A stretch of 64,000 bases of DNA, taken from positions 4,153,001-4,217,000 of the forward strand of contig NC_091111.1 of NCBI RefSeq assembly GCF_024713975.1. The letters run 5' to 3'. The stretch is from Paralichthys olivaceus. Its lineage: Eukaryota; Chordata; Actinopteri; Pleuronectiformes; Paralichthyidae. The translations under genes were made by a program, and so were the position numbers. Under the pieces are notes generated by a model. That model had not been told where the DNA came from. It saw only the letters and a list, made by a program, of their open reading frames with translations, and searched no databases. Below, piece after piece: positions 1 to 12,900 of the stretch; position 1 is the first letter of the stretch, and every line of letters begins with the position of its first letter.

Positions 1-242
1 TGCAGCACCTATGGCCAGAGTTGCCTAAAATAGGGAAACAATTATATATATGAAACAATTATAATTATATATATTAGATGGATGATAGATCTTCTTTCTT
101 CCTGTGCATAATTTTATCCATTCTGCTTATATTTAAAACAAAGCTTTTCTCCAGAACAGAAACAAAAACATACACCTCTGTATAGAAACCTACTGTATAA
201 TTGTTTCCTTATTTTAGGAAACTCTGGCCATAGGTGCTGCAT
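1..242. repeat. Fold-back (palindromic) DNA transposon / MITE
   Basis: Bases 1-46 and 197-242 are near-perfect inverted copies of each other. The left arm starts TGCAGCACCTATGGCCAGAG and the right arm is its reverse complement with two or three mismatches. The spacer is AT-rich and non-coding. This is the layout of a small non-autonomous TIR element. The left arm begins at the first base of the window, so the true left end and target-site duplication cannot be seen and the superfamily cannot be assigned. Confidence 0.7.
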
Positions 243-437
243 TGCTGTTTGAGAATGTGCTGCATGGTCTCCGCCACCAGATGGCGCCCGAAAAGGAGTC
301 AAACGTTGAGCTCGCACAGGCACACACAGAAGATTCGCTCTGGAACAGATTGCTTCTGTCTGGATTGCTCAATTGACCAATCCTGCTCAAGACTGAAGTT
401 AGGACCGCCCTTACTCATTTGCATACGACACAGAAAT

Positions 438-635
438 ACAGCAATAAATAAATGTGGAAATAAAATGAATACATTTATTTATTCATCCATCTATTAATTT
501 ATTGATTAATTTATTCATGTGTGTCTGTGCGTGTGCCCCACGCTTTCCTCTTTCCTCTGGTCACAGCTGGAAATTAAATTAAGACATTTATTTATGCATG
601 TATTTATTTATTTCCACATTTATTCATTTATTTAT
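438..635. repeat. AT-rich inverted repeat built on ATTT units
   Basis: An AATAAATAAATGTGGAAATAAA-type segment near 442-463 recurs in reverse complement near 605-632, with runs of TTTATTTATT between. It could be another short fold-back element or simply AT-rich simple sequence with a chance hairpin. No coding potential is seen. Confidence 0.4.
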
Positions 636-789
636 TTATACTCAAGTCATTTCTTGCCCTCCATAGTGGAACAGTCAACCTTTCATGTTGAACTTCTGCT
701 CCGCCGACATATTTAAGACCCAAGACTCTCATGTTCTCTGAGGTTTATTTAACCCCTAGTTTATTTTATGCTGGTTTTTATTTTATTCT

Positions 790-878
790 TTACTTGTATT
801 TCACATTGTGTCTTCATTTATTGTAAAGCACTTTGGCTTGTTGCTTTAAAATGTGCTGAATAAATAAACTCTGATGAC
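790..878 (+). repeat. LINE/SINE-tail-like repeat
   Basis: Contains the pattern 'aaagcactttgg ... ttaaaatgtgct ... aataaataaactctga', which resembles the 3' tails of short interspersed or L2-type elements common in fish. The assignment is by recognition only. The rest of 879-1152 shows no gene. Confidence 0.4.
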
Positions 879-1152
879 CATGCAGGCTGTTTTTGTGGAT
901 GTTGGAGTAAAACTAATTTTATTATATAAATTCTATTATCCAGTCATGTCTCTTTGACAGAGCAGCATTTTATATTCATGAATGAGAACTCAATTCATCT
1001 TGGGAATAATTATTAATTTATAGCCAGACACTGAAATCTTCACTGTGTCAGTGTTTTTATCCTTCATGTTCTCTTGTTGTAACATTACCTTACTACACAA
1101 ACAGTCCCACCATCCTTTAACAACTCTCACTGCTTCTGTGCTTCTCTTTCTT

Positions 1153-3529
1153 TTACTTCAAATGATCCTCATCTGCCTGATAGCTTCTGTTGTGGTATCC
1201 ATCTTTGCTGCTCATGTGTTTCTCGTCACAGCTCCCCTGGACATCAGCCGGCCTTCCTGCGTCTCCCGTAGCTCCGTAATGACTCCCATCCAGTGGAGGA
1301 GAGAGGTGGATCATCTCCCCCTGTCCCTCCATGAGGCCGCCTGAGGCCTGGCTGCTCGGTTTCTGAGCGAGACAGAGGAAATAGAGTCAAACACAAGAAG
1401 CTATCCAGTCATGTTCCTACAAATGAACTGTTAACTGCAGATGCATCCTGTTTTCTGCCCTGACATGTCACACTTTTATTTCACAAGAAGTCTCCACAAT
1501 ACACATATGCTTTATATTTTGCCTATTGACAATACAGCTTAGAGCTTGGTCGATATGTAGCTGATGTGTATTATTACTATTATTATCGAGAATAATGATA
1601 ATAATAATAAAGTTGTTGGTAATGTTGCTGAAAAGATTTCCCACACCGATATCAGCATGCATACACACAAATTCATATATATTTGAAAAAATGACAATGA
1701 TTCCTAAGATGTCGTTATCAAACCCATATGAATATAATATAATTGAGGCCTGATATTTTACAGTTTAACTATAGACTTTAAATTACAAATACAACCAAAT
1801 ATATAGAACTGGAAATAATAATAATTACAATAATAAGACAAATTACATGAAAAATGTAAACATAAATGCAGTTGCATGACTTCAGTTGTCATAAAAACTC
1901 AAAAGGTTAAGTTTGTCCAGTCTGGACTAATGTAAAAAACATGGCAGCCTCCATAGAGAGGACCTGCTCTGGACTGAAGTATAAAGTATTTGAATATAAA
2001 GCGCTCATTCTCAGAAACACACAAGTGAACACATTATTAGGATTATTTTATATTCAATCCCAGATCCCATTCACCTAAATCTTATACACTAGACCTTTAG
2101 GTTTTCATATCTGCATACATTAATGCTGATACCAATACATCTGTGAGGCTCATATTGGCCAATGTCTTGTTTTATCGCTGTTTTGAATTTGACTTTACCT
2201 TGTGATCACGCTGATATTGATCTATAGCATACTGGTATTTGGCTGCATTCAGTCCAAGTGCACCGGCAAGTCGCTCTCCAAGGAAATCACAAGCTTTGGA
2301 AACAAAAATATATCGAAACTCAATGAGATTTTCTTACAGAACTAAAATCCATCCCAGTGTTTATTCAGTGCACTTTGAGTAAATGTAATTGTCATGCTAC
2401 ATACTCAGCAGTGAAATCCTCCCAACTAGAACGGCCACATTCTTGAATGAGAAGCGATTCTGAGATAGAGGACACAGAAAAAAACAACAGACATGAGGTG
2501 AATGATGCTTAGCAGGTATTCTCCCTTGAGCTACGTCCACACAAACATGTTTTAGTTTGAAAATATGTCAAACACATTGTGTTTTAGTTCAGTTTCCAGG
2601 GTTGTGTTTTTTTACAGCACTTACTGTCAGTAACAGTTTTACCTCACCATCTGTCCAAAATAAGATGAGAGGGACAAGTCCAGCTTCAGAAATGGCGGCC
2701 ACTAAACAAACTACTGTGCAATAAGTGGACAGCTGAGTTGAGGAGAGGCTTGTCGATATATAACAGTAATAAAAAGATAACGTCGCCTCACTTCACTCTG
2801 GAAAATAGGCCTCCCTGACTTTGTCTAATCAAGACTGCTTCCTCTGCATTTGTTTATTACTGACAGAGCAGGTTGTTGCACTACACCACATCTCCATCCT
2901 GTTTGTTTTGTTTGCACCTTCTTCCTCATGAGATCGAACAGGTGCCGTGAGGTGGTGCATCATATCTTAATCATTTCCTGTAGCGTGTGATGTGCCAATA
3001 TTTTAATATCTTGTGGTGCATTTGACATTAGCAAGAAGAATATCTGCAACGATTCTCCAGCAGTGCGTGACGTAACGTTTAAAGCTGGGGTTGGTAATCC
3101 TGGACCAGATGACTGTGTTTATTACAGTCCTGTGAGGGCCACAGACAGTGGCTGTCTGATTATTGATGGCTCTTGGGATGTAAAGAGAATTTCAACAAAT
3201 AACATTAAGTGTTTTAGAAACCAACCCCTCATATAAGCAACCATCTAAGAGAGTAAACAATCTACTCCCTGTTGACATAACACATGCCCAGTGTACTTTA
3301 AAGGTCACAACACCCGTCTGGACAGAGATGGTCTTTTATTTTTAAAAGGACGTAGCCTGGAACCGTCTCTCACCCTCTCTGTGGGCTCCCTCTGAGGCCT
3401 GTTTGAGGGCTGCTCCTCTTCCTCCTCACTGTCTTCCTCCTCCAGGGTTTCACCGCTGGAGAAGTGGATGATCTTCTTCTCTGTGTTCGGGGTTGAACCG
3501 GAAAACTCTGTTTCCTGGGTGGATGTCAC
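1153..3529 (-). CDS. fam177b: FAM177 family protein (FAM177B-like), core exon not found
   Basis: Three minus-strand coding exons are visible: 3374-3529, 2199-2293 and 1153-1362. The first encodes KKIIHFSSGETLEEEDSEEEE, shortened here to its hallmark IHFSSGETLEEE plus an acidic run. The second begins CDFLGERLAGALGL and continues KYQYAIDQYQRDHK, the conserved FAM177 core. The third is a 69-codon hydrophilic tail ending at TAA (1153-1155). Splice sites are canonical: acceptors at 3530-3531, 2294-2295 and 1363-1364, donors GTGAGA after 3374 and GTAAAG after 2199. The first exon ends in phase 0 but the second starts in phase 1, so an exon of length 3n+1 is required between them. That should hold the family's WGPYLWF motif, and I cannot find it in 2294-3373. 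The exon at 3529 opens at an acceptor without an ATG, so the start codon lies upstream and is not identified. FAM177 function is poorly known. The gene lies downstream of brox on the same strand, as in human. It may be divergent, misassembled or decaying. Confidence 0.7.
1878..2101 (-). repeat. TTAA-type MITE, family A, reverse copy D (in fam177b intron)
   Basis: In reverse complement the right end reads AAAGGTCTAGTGTATAAGATTTAGGTGAA, shortened here to AAGGTCTAGTGTATAAGATT. This matches the left terminus of the copies at 14387 and 59659. The left part matches their 'gagtttttatgacaac' interior segment. The distal terminus is missing, so the copy is truncated. Confidence 0.6.
2294..3373. other. 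fam177b inter-exon region without the expected core exon
   Basis: I scanned both strands for a sequence able to encode the FAM177 WGPYLWF motif next to AG and GT splice sites and found none. The segment near 3075-3200 ('aaagctggggttggtaatcctgg') looks like a dispersed fish repeat. The remainder is unremarkable intronic sequence. Confidence 0.5.
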
Positions 3530-4428
3530 CTGACGGATCGGACAGGACCAAACTTGTATCTGTTCCCTGATGCATTTGATATTTTTATGTAGAGCATGTT
3601 ATCATTTTGTATGCTGCTATATAAACTGACTAGATCATCTAAGAGTGCAGATTTACCTGTGGCTGGTCACAAACAGCTCCTGAGAGCCAACACTTGCACC
3701 TCTGCTACAGCTTCACTGAACACATAAGCTAACATCTCTGTTTGTCTTGCTCCATTGTTACAACACTTACTTCCTGCTGGAGGCTGTTCATTCTTCAGAT
3801 ATGATCATTCTTTCTCTATCGTCCCGCTGCAAATGTGTGGACTCTTTCATGCATGTCCTCTTTGCACCTTTGTGTGTCCATCTAACCTGACTCTGCTACA
3901 CGGAGAAAAACAAACGACAGGATACAGGATTCCGTGAAACCCGAGAAGCTAAATACAACAGTGCAAACCTTATCTCACAGAGCTGCCACTGTAAAGCAAT
4001 CAGTTTCCTTCTTGACCTAAAGGGGCAGGACTTTCAGTAGTCAAGGGTTATTGCCAATTTTACTATATATTAACCTTGGATGTTTCCTTAAAACTCAAAC
4101 ACATTTGGTGCCATGTAACTTTTAAAAGAATTCAAGATTTATTTAAACTGCACCAGAAAGTGTAGCAAAGTGTAGCCCATCCATTTTAGGCAGTAACTTC
4201 TCTTTATATGCTTTATATATATATATGAAATGTTCATGTGGTTGGATAGATATGAAGGCAGATCGGTTAGGAGAACTGGAATGTTAAAATATAACACTGT
4301 ACTGTGAGGATTGTGAGAAATATTTAACTTAATGAGGAACATGTAACTACAGTGGGGTATGTATGTTTTACTGGATATAAGTGGTAAGGTGGACTACTAG
4401 GTTAGATAAATTCACTCTCACTCACTCT

Positions 4429-4486
<58 letters not shown>

Positions 4487-6966
4487 ATCTGAGCCAGCCC
4501 TTCCTATGAGACAACTAAGCAGCTGCTAAGGGCTCTGCAGCCACCAGGGGGCGCTAACAAGGATCAACAAACTGGAAACAATGGCATTAATACAAATGTC
4601 AATTAATGTAAATATATTGTAATATAATCTTAGTTTATAATCTACATGTGACTGAAGGACAAACATTATTTTAATGAATATTGTTTAAAGAAATTGATCT
4701 TATGTATGATTGAATTATAATGATTTAGGCAGTGCTCTAAACTTATCCTGTATCCTGCTGAGGGCTGCAAGGTGTAGAGAGCCGGCCCTGGTCTGGATGT
4801 GATCAAACAATATAAGCTCCTTGTTACACATGTGTAAGATCCTCAATCAAGCTGAGATAAGCCTGATGACATCACTGGGGCTGTCGATTGACTAAGCTTC
4901 TCCTGAGTGTTTCTACAAACTTAAGTTATTCTCACCTAATCTAATCTGACCATTGTTAACTGTGTGGAGCTCATTCTGCATAATAACAGACAGGATAATG
5001 CTCCAGTGTATCTTAAACTGACACAACTGAATAACATGTTGTAAACAAACAGCCGACACAGAGGACTGGGGTTCAATGAATGAATTACTACCATCTGGAA
5101 TATATTTGACATGAAAGACACCTTCAGAGGGCTACAGGAGTATTACACTGTAATGATGATTCCACACACTCTTTGTTAATGAACACCTCAGCTCAGATTT
5201 ATGCTTCTCAGTTAAACACACTGATCAATGTTTAAGTCCAACATGGCCATTAAAACCAAACCAAACCAAACCACAAGGTGAAACGTGTCTTAACCAATAG
5301 ATGTCCCTTCACAACTTATAACAATGTGCAAATAGGAAATTTAGTGAGATGCTTGACTACCTTTTCAGTAGCAGTCTAGCTCAGGTCAGTTAATACACAA
5401 GTCAGGAAATGGAGGAGCATGTGTGGACTGTTTTTAATTAATATATTTACAGTTGATAATTTTGTTTCATCTGATGCGGCCATGCTAATTGGAAGAGTTT
5501 TCTGACATCAGAAGAAGCTGCTGTACTGCTCCTGAACCAGCACAGAAAATAATCTCAGACACTAATGTCCATGTGATCCTCAAGCTCCAGTGTGTGTGTA
5601 CCATAGAGGCCCGGTCACACATTCGCAAATATATCAGTGGCAAACCTTCGCCTCAATCTGTGCAAGTGAGGAGGCGAATGCATCCAATTCCTGTGGCGAG
5701 TCAAATTGCAGCGTGGCTTTGCGTGGAGCTCAACTCTGCTGAAATCTTGACCCGCGATACTCGCTTTGAGTTTGTGTATGTGTGAAATTTTGCCCCCAAA
5801 GGAAAATAATGACACTCAGCAGATACAGGTACTCTGTGTCAGCTACTGACTACAGCGGCTGACAGGTTTACAGGAGTGAGCATTGTATATGTCAGGGACT
5901 ATTCTGATGTATCCACTGAAACAATGAATATCATTCAACCCAAATCAATCACAATAAACATATGATTCAAATTACACAGAACTGTATACTGTCGTTAAGT
6001 GGGTTATGTGGTCAACTTAACTATCATTACATAACAATAGAAATAAATTAAAGACCTATAGGGCATAATTTCCCTGACAGGACACCATTAATAATGATTC
6101 AAATATAAGTGGCAATGAAGCTTCTTTAAATGAAAAGTCAAAGCAGAAAACAGCTATGTAATCTAATGTACAAAAAAAGAACTACAGTACATACGTCATG
6201 TGATCTAAATTAAAAGTTGTGATTGTAAACTGCTACAGCTAAAACAAACTACACATGCATTTTTGTTCATTTTGTGTGTGTGTTCTGAATAGAATGTATT
6301 CTAGTCGTCTGAAAAGAATTTTAGTTTGCAGGGTGGTTGTGTGAATCCAAATCCTACATTGAGTCTTAGCAGATTGTTTCATGATAGTTTATGTAGTGCT
6401 AAATATTCAGTTTTAAAACCTTTGGATCTATAGTCATTATATAGCCATCTATAATGTTTAATTGACCGATGTGCATTTTTTTTAATTGTCTATCATCGGG
6501 CCAGCGCAATGCAGTGGTTAAGAGTTTAACACCCAGACACTAATAAGAGGAAACAGTGAACAGGTTAATGCAGCCAAAGGCACCATTACTAGAACTGCAT
6601 TGCCCATTAAGGCTTTTTTTTTTTTTTATCAGAACCTAATTTAAAGAAAGTATTTCAGATGTAATCACTCACCCCAGCCTGAAAGACCTGTCTGTTTGTT
6701 TCTGTTTCAGGTTTACTTCATAGAAATTCAGTTTGAATTAAACGCCAAACATATGAGCGATGATGTTTAACTGGCTCTGGCTTAAATGCAACAACAACGG
6801 CCGTCATACCCACATACAATACACGTGTCTTAGCATAAATGTAAAACGTCATGGATTAATTAAAAAATACATTTCCTATGGATGAATACTTGGAAGGAAA
6901 TATAGATGCCATCAGTACAGTCGATGGAGATGAAGCATGAGGCTGGAAATGAAGTGCGTGGGGGGT
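3530..6966. other. fam177b-brox intergenic region
   Basis: No conserved coding exon is recognised in this stretch, including the short open frames at 5489-5815. It contains the CA microsatellite at 4433-4484. A repeat-like segment (about 4489-4800) follows it, with 'gagccagccc' near its start and 'gagccggccctgg' near its end. The brox 3' UTR must begin below 6967. No canonical AATAAA was found close by on the minus strand; an ATTAAA lies near 6455-6460. Confidence 0.5.
4433..4484. repeat. (CA)n microsatellite
   Basis: An uninterrupted CA dinucleotide run of about 52 bases. Confidence 0.97.
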
Positions 6967-9900
6967 TTAGGAGACGACACAGCCTGTGTCCGTCTGAGGC
7001 TTCAAATCTGGCTCCTTCACTGGTTTCACCTCCTCCTCCTTGGGTTTTGCCTAAAGTTAGAATAAACAACAGAGCTCAGAATCAGATTATAAAATGAATC
7101 CCACCCCTGTTTGCTTCTCGTTGGAGTGTTATTGTTTTGGAGATTGTGAGTGCTGCCGGCAGCAGTACCTTTCCATTTTTGGCTCCTTTAGTCAGGTCGA
7201 AGGTGGCGTAAACCTCAGGAGTGCACAGCTCGCTGAGAGGCGGCAGCTCGAATGTGACTGGCTCAGCCAGGCCGTAACTCGCCTTCAGCTCCAGCAGGGG
7301 GGGCTCAACTGGGACCTTATGGAAGTATCTGAGGGGAATATGTTCAGAGTTACAATTTAAAGGTGGACGACTTAAAAGAAAGATATTATTTACCAGCCAA
7401 ATGTAATATAACCAGGGAAGACTAAGCAGCTGCTTAAACTGCAAAGAGATACTATTGGCAACTGTTACTTAACTATGGACAGTGTGATTAGCTGACACTC
7501 ATCAGTAAAGGTTTTCTGATAAGTTAATATACTTTAATAAACAAAATAAATCATGTTACTGTCTAAGAAACTCTCTTTTGAGGATGGTAATATATTAGCA
7601 TTTTAGCCAGAGAAGACAGATGAGGAGTGAAGGAAACCATCAACCAAGAAAGTTACTCTCAACACAGGTACAGAACGACAGAGGCTGAATACCTGAAACC
7701 TCCCATTAGTCAATTAGAACTAATGAAGCCCCTTGGAAGAGAAGTGAAGTTCCCCACGTACACTTGCACAATGTCTGAAGTCATCATGACCTAGATGACT
7801 TAGAATCCTACAGATGTGTCTCAGTAACGGATTCATTGAGATGTTTATTTGTGTTTGTGTTAACAAAGTCATGGTTATGTGAGTCCACTCTACCTTAATG
7901 AAAATGTGATAAATAAGATGTATTGTATGATAATTTACCATTCAAGATGAAAACCATATCCTAACTGTTTAAATACATACACGCTTCCACTGAAATATGA
8001 CAATGTTTGTCACTTCAAAGGGTTAGGGTCACATCAAAGACCAACGACACATGCATTATCTGTGTCAGCATGCATGCATGTGTGCATTGTGTCTACCATG
8101 ACTGACTCACATGAATCCATTTTCCCTCTGGCACTTCTCCAGTGTGATTTTAATGAGGCCACCCAGTTTGAGGAAGAACAGTTGCTCTGATGGTTTGGCT
8201 GTGGTGCCCGGGCCTTTGGTCTGACGATACTCTTTACACAGCGCCTCAGCACGGGAGTAACCTAAACAGAGACGTCCTTGTGTTAATACAAAAAAAAAAA
8301 ATGTTTGGCTACTTTGTCAGGGGAGGTGATCAACAATCCACAGCTATTCACTACATGATGACATGTGCCGAAAAATACAGCAGCAACACAGGAAACACAC
8401 ACAGGAAGCACCTGTGTCATGACCTACTGCATGTGCAACTGGATGATTATGAGCCAGCTCAATACAAACGTACACTTTTCCGCTTCCTGGAGGGATCTTA
8501 TGGCCTCACCACACTTGTCACTTGCCAGCAGTGTCTGTCCATGATAGCAGTATGCCTGCAAACACAATGAAAGATAGGTAAATATAAGTTTAAAGACATG
8601 CTGGTAGTTTGGTTTTAAAATCCACAGTGAACGTCAGGATACGCCTGAACTCACATAAGCCATGTAGAAGTGCCACTTCAGCTGAAAATACTTCCTCCAC
8701 TTGCTGCTGCACTCTGGTGCCAATGTGTTCAGTGTGTGGTCTACAAAAAGGAAAATGCACCTTTTATACCCTGGTCTAGATAACTAACCAGGTACACATT
8801 TCATATTTCATACGAACAAATGAGGAAAGGATGGAAAATCAATCGTTAACATTTTAATGGGTGCTGAAATGCTTTGATATGTGTTTTCTCCACCAGATGC
8901 AGAAAAATACTGACCGGCTTTCTGATAGAAGTTTGCCGTTTCAAATGCCAGCGCTGCGATGAGACTGGCGTTGTGCTTCAATTCAATCGCCCTGGCAATT
9001 GTCACTGTAGGAAAAAAGAGGCTATGATAAAGGAACTAAAATATGATGAACAAAATGAAGAATAACAATAGATAATATTTATATTAACCAGACCCATTTA
9101 TATCTGCAGTCAGACTTTGAGGTTGGTCTGATAAGACCCCTCCCTCTTATTTTCTATAAACATAAGACCTGATCTGAAACCCTTTTCATTTATATCTATT
9201 GATTTATTAAGCAAAAGGTGTTATTCTAAATAACACATTACACTGGCAGATTTAAGAAAAATCATTATAGTTATTTTTGTTCTTTCGCCTCCTGTTATTT
9301 CATATATATCATCTTATATATACGCATATAACATGTAACATATATGCGATACAATGGCAAAAGACAACTAACAACAAAGATCTACTAACCATTCACACAC
9401 AAAATCTGACAAACAAATGCAATTCATATTCAATGCAAATCATACAGAAAAAAGATGGAGATATCACAATGTCATGACAGGGCTCAGTTTACCATCCCAG
9501 CTCACCATGGTTGGTTACACAGCAAGAGAAAGAAAAGAAAAATACACCTCTGGAGTCAAGTCATGTGCAGCTAAGACAAGACAAGCTAAGACAATAAAGC
9601 CTTTTTTTAGACGTCCCAAAAAGTCTGTGTTCTGTCTGTTCATGGAGGCAGAAAAAAAAGAGTTGTAGCTATGCTGTACCTTCTTGTGCTTCTGCTTGGC
9701 ACTGGATGATGTATGCATCGATCACTCTGGGCTCCAGGTCTCTGCCCTTTTCAGCCGGGGTGATGAGACGAGGGATGTGAACCTCCTGTAGGAAGCGTGC
9801 CAGATAATGAGTTTGTGATTTAAAAACACACACACACAGACACCCAAACCTTTGAATTTTTTAAATCATCATGAACCACTGCATCAGTTTCTTTTGCTTT

Positions 9901-12900
9901 GTAGTTGAGGAAGTGTTTAAGTCTGACTAAGGCATGTGTGATGCAGGGAAAAGGAAAAGGGTGTGCTGTGGTTTCAGGGTGTTTGGCAAAATCCCATTGT
10001 TCGAAGTTTTTATCTGAGACCAATACGTTCTTTGCAAAATGGTAAAATGTGAATATTGTGGTCACGAGCTGAGTTAAAATAAAAATGTACTGTGAGGACC
10101 CCACCAGAAAAAAAGTGCTTACCAGCTCTGCCATAATTTAGGATGAAGACTTGTGTGTAAATGAGACTCACCTTGAGGTTTTTGAATATTCCAGCAGAAA
10201 CCTTCAGGCTCCGGTGTACGTCTTTTGCCTCAGGCTCTGTTATGCTATAAGATAGACACAAACATGACAGTAAAAATGTATGGTAGAGGAACAAACCAAT
10301 GAAACATTTCTAAATCTTTGATTTGTTAACTAGAATATTACTGATTTCGTAAAAATGAATGCAAGAATATAAACAAAATGTCCACATACTTTTCTTTGCC
10401 TGCTAGTCGTGAGGCAAACTTGGTGTACCAGACGGCTACATTGAAGGCCATGGAGACCATTTCAAACACTGCATCCTGCTGGGCACTGAGAGGAGAGAAA
10501 CCAGAGACAGTGGGTTATATGGGACCAAGTTAACCATGATGTTGTTTAACTTTCCTCCATGAAAGATAGCCAGTTGAGTCAGGTGTGATTAAATGAATTT
10601 AAGAAAAGTATCAATTACTATGAGGTGAGTAGTGTTCATATTACGACAGTGGCCACGAACACATCAATGTATTCAAGCGTATAATAGGTCTGATTCCTTG
10701 TGAAACTGTAGCGGTTCAGAGACGTCAGCTGAATTTGTGGGGTATCATATGTTGCTCAGGACGTATATTCGATCACACAGTAAAAAGAATGTAGCCACAT
10801 GCATCCCAGATGACCTCCATATGTGGTCTGAGTGATGGGATCTCAGGACACATCGAGGACGGATTTGGTTGCGTTCAGAACTGAACTTAGAGTGCTTCAC
10901 TTCAACTAAGTCTGTGTCCACTTACACCTGTACAGCCTCAAAAGAACTGCTCTGCTGTATGTTCTACTTTTATGTGTCTCAGTTTTGTCAACATGTCATT
11001 GAGCTATTAATTAAATTACACATTTAGCTCAGATGTAATAGTTAAGGGCGGTGTTGTGCTGAGCTGCATTATAATAAGGTAATTGTCAAACAAAACTGAA
11101 CAGTATAATCATAGCTATTGTACTTTGTATATCATTTAATACTAAAGTCACTGAATGTGCAAATAGACATACAAACAAGTCATTATTGCCAACACTGGAA
11201 ATCAGCACCAGATAGAAATTCACTGTAGCAGTGACCTCTGACCTCTGACAGGACCAACAACATGTAATAATTACTTACATTTGAGATAAGAATTGAATGA
11301 CGTGCACAGTATATACCATTACAGATAAGTGTTTGTCATAAAAATAAAGTAATACTGTTCCTTCCTGTGTTTTGATGTTTCTATTATTTTTAAGCCATCA
11401 ATTCTGCCTCAAATGGCTCATTTAACAATTCCTTTACCTTCCAGCACCCACTGTTGACAGATATTAACACTCTTTTTAGAACAATGTTAACTAGCTCTTG
11501 GAATGTACATCACGCCATCGTTCAAATATGAAAAACAAATGTCTGTGTTGAGTCCCTTCACCTACTACAAGACTGGTTGTATGAGTTTCTCTTATCGTTC
11601 TACCTTGGTATGTTTCCTTGTAAGGTGTCAGTCCACTTGAAGTTCTGGATGAACCTCATCTTGTTCTCCTGTGTAGTTCCATCCAAAGATGAGATGAAGC
11701 CTATTGTGTGTTAAACCGACGTTTAAAAACAGAGAAGCAGCTGGTTAGGTGCAAAGCGACATAAAAAAAATGACAGAAGACAAAGAGAAACACATTTTAA
11801 TCTATTTAAGCCGTTCAAATGCATGAAGTGTGGTGGTCTCATAAATGTTTAAAATGCAATCACTTTTTTCCAAACACTGCTTTTAGTCAACAAGATGCAA
11901 AGACCATGCTCATTAAGTGTGAGGAATGGGAAGAATCAAGTGCTGGTATATTTAAGTAATATTAGGATGCTGTAGAAGTTGGAAAAACATGCTATGACAA
12001 TTTAAAATCCAGTGTTGTCTATATCATTTTTAATGATAGAATAACTTAAATTAACAATATTTTAATTATACCCAAACATGTAGTAACAACAACAACAACA
12101 ACATGTTCATGTCTCTGTAAAGGGATCTGCCTGTTGTGTGAGATCGAAAGCTTTTGCGTGCCACAGTGGCCCTTACACACAATGAGATCTGCCTCAATGA
12201 AGAGGAAAACAATTGTGTATGTGCAATTGATACCATCTGTTGACATCTACTCCATGCGTGGTATAATCTTTCATTTTGAGGGGAAGTGTTGAGTTTTCTT
12301 TTTATTTATATGTGTGTGAATTAACCTGGATATGTTACTTCCCTGAAGCACTATAATACTGTATAATATTAGTTTGTAAAGAGATAAGAAAGGAGTCATG
12401 TCCTCTCCATTCCTCCTGTTTCCTCTCAGCAATATTTAATTATTCAACATTCATTACACTGTTATTGTTTACATTTTAACTAGTCAGAGCTGATACCTGA
12501 TGGTGCACAAGTGATCCCTGTCTCTCTCGCCTCTCTCTCTCCCCCTCTACCCCCTCCCCACTATCTCTCTCTCTTCTCTCCCCTCTTTTCCACCCATCTC
12601 TCCTCTCCTCCCCATTTATCAGATGACCGCCCACATTGAACCTGGTTCTGCTAGAAGTTTCCTCCACAGTCGCCAAAGTGCTTGCTCATTGTGGGAACTG
12701 TTGGGTTTCTCTATATTAATACAATTTTAAGGTCTTGACCTTCTATGCAAAGTGCCTTGAGATAATGTATATTATGATTTGGCGCTATTCAAATAAAATT
12801 GAATTGAACTGAATTACTACTGGCTATAATCTGGGCCTGTGGAACCTTTTAAGTGTCAACTGCCCCCAGTAAATCAACACACTAACAAAGTCACCATGAA

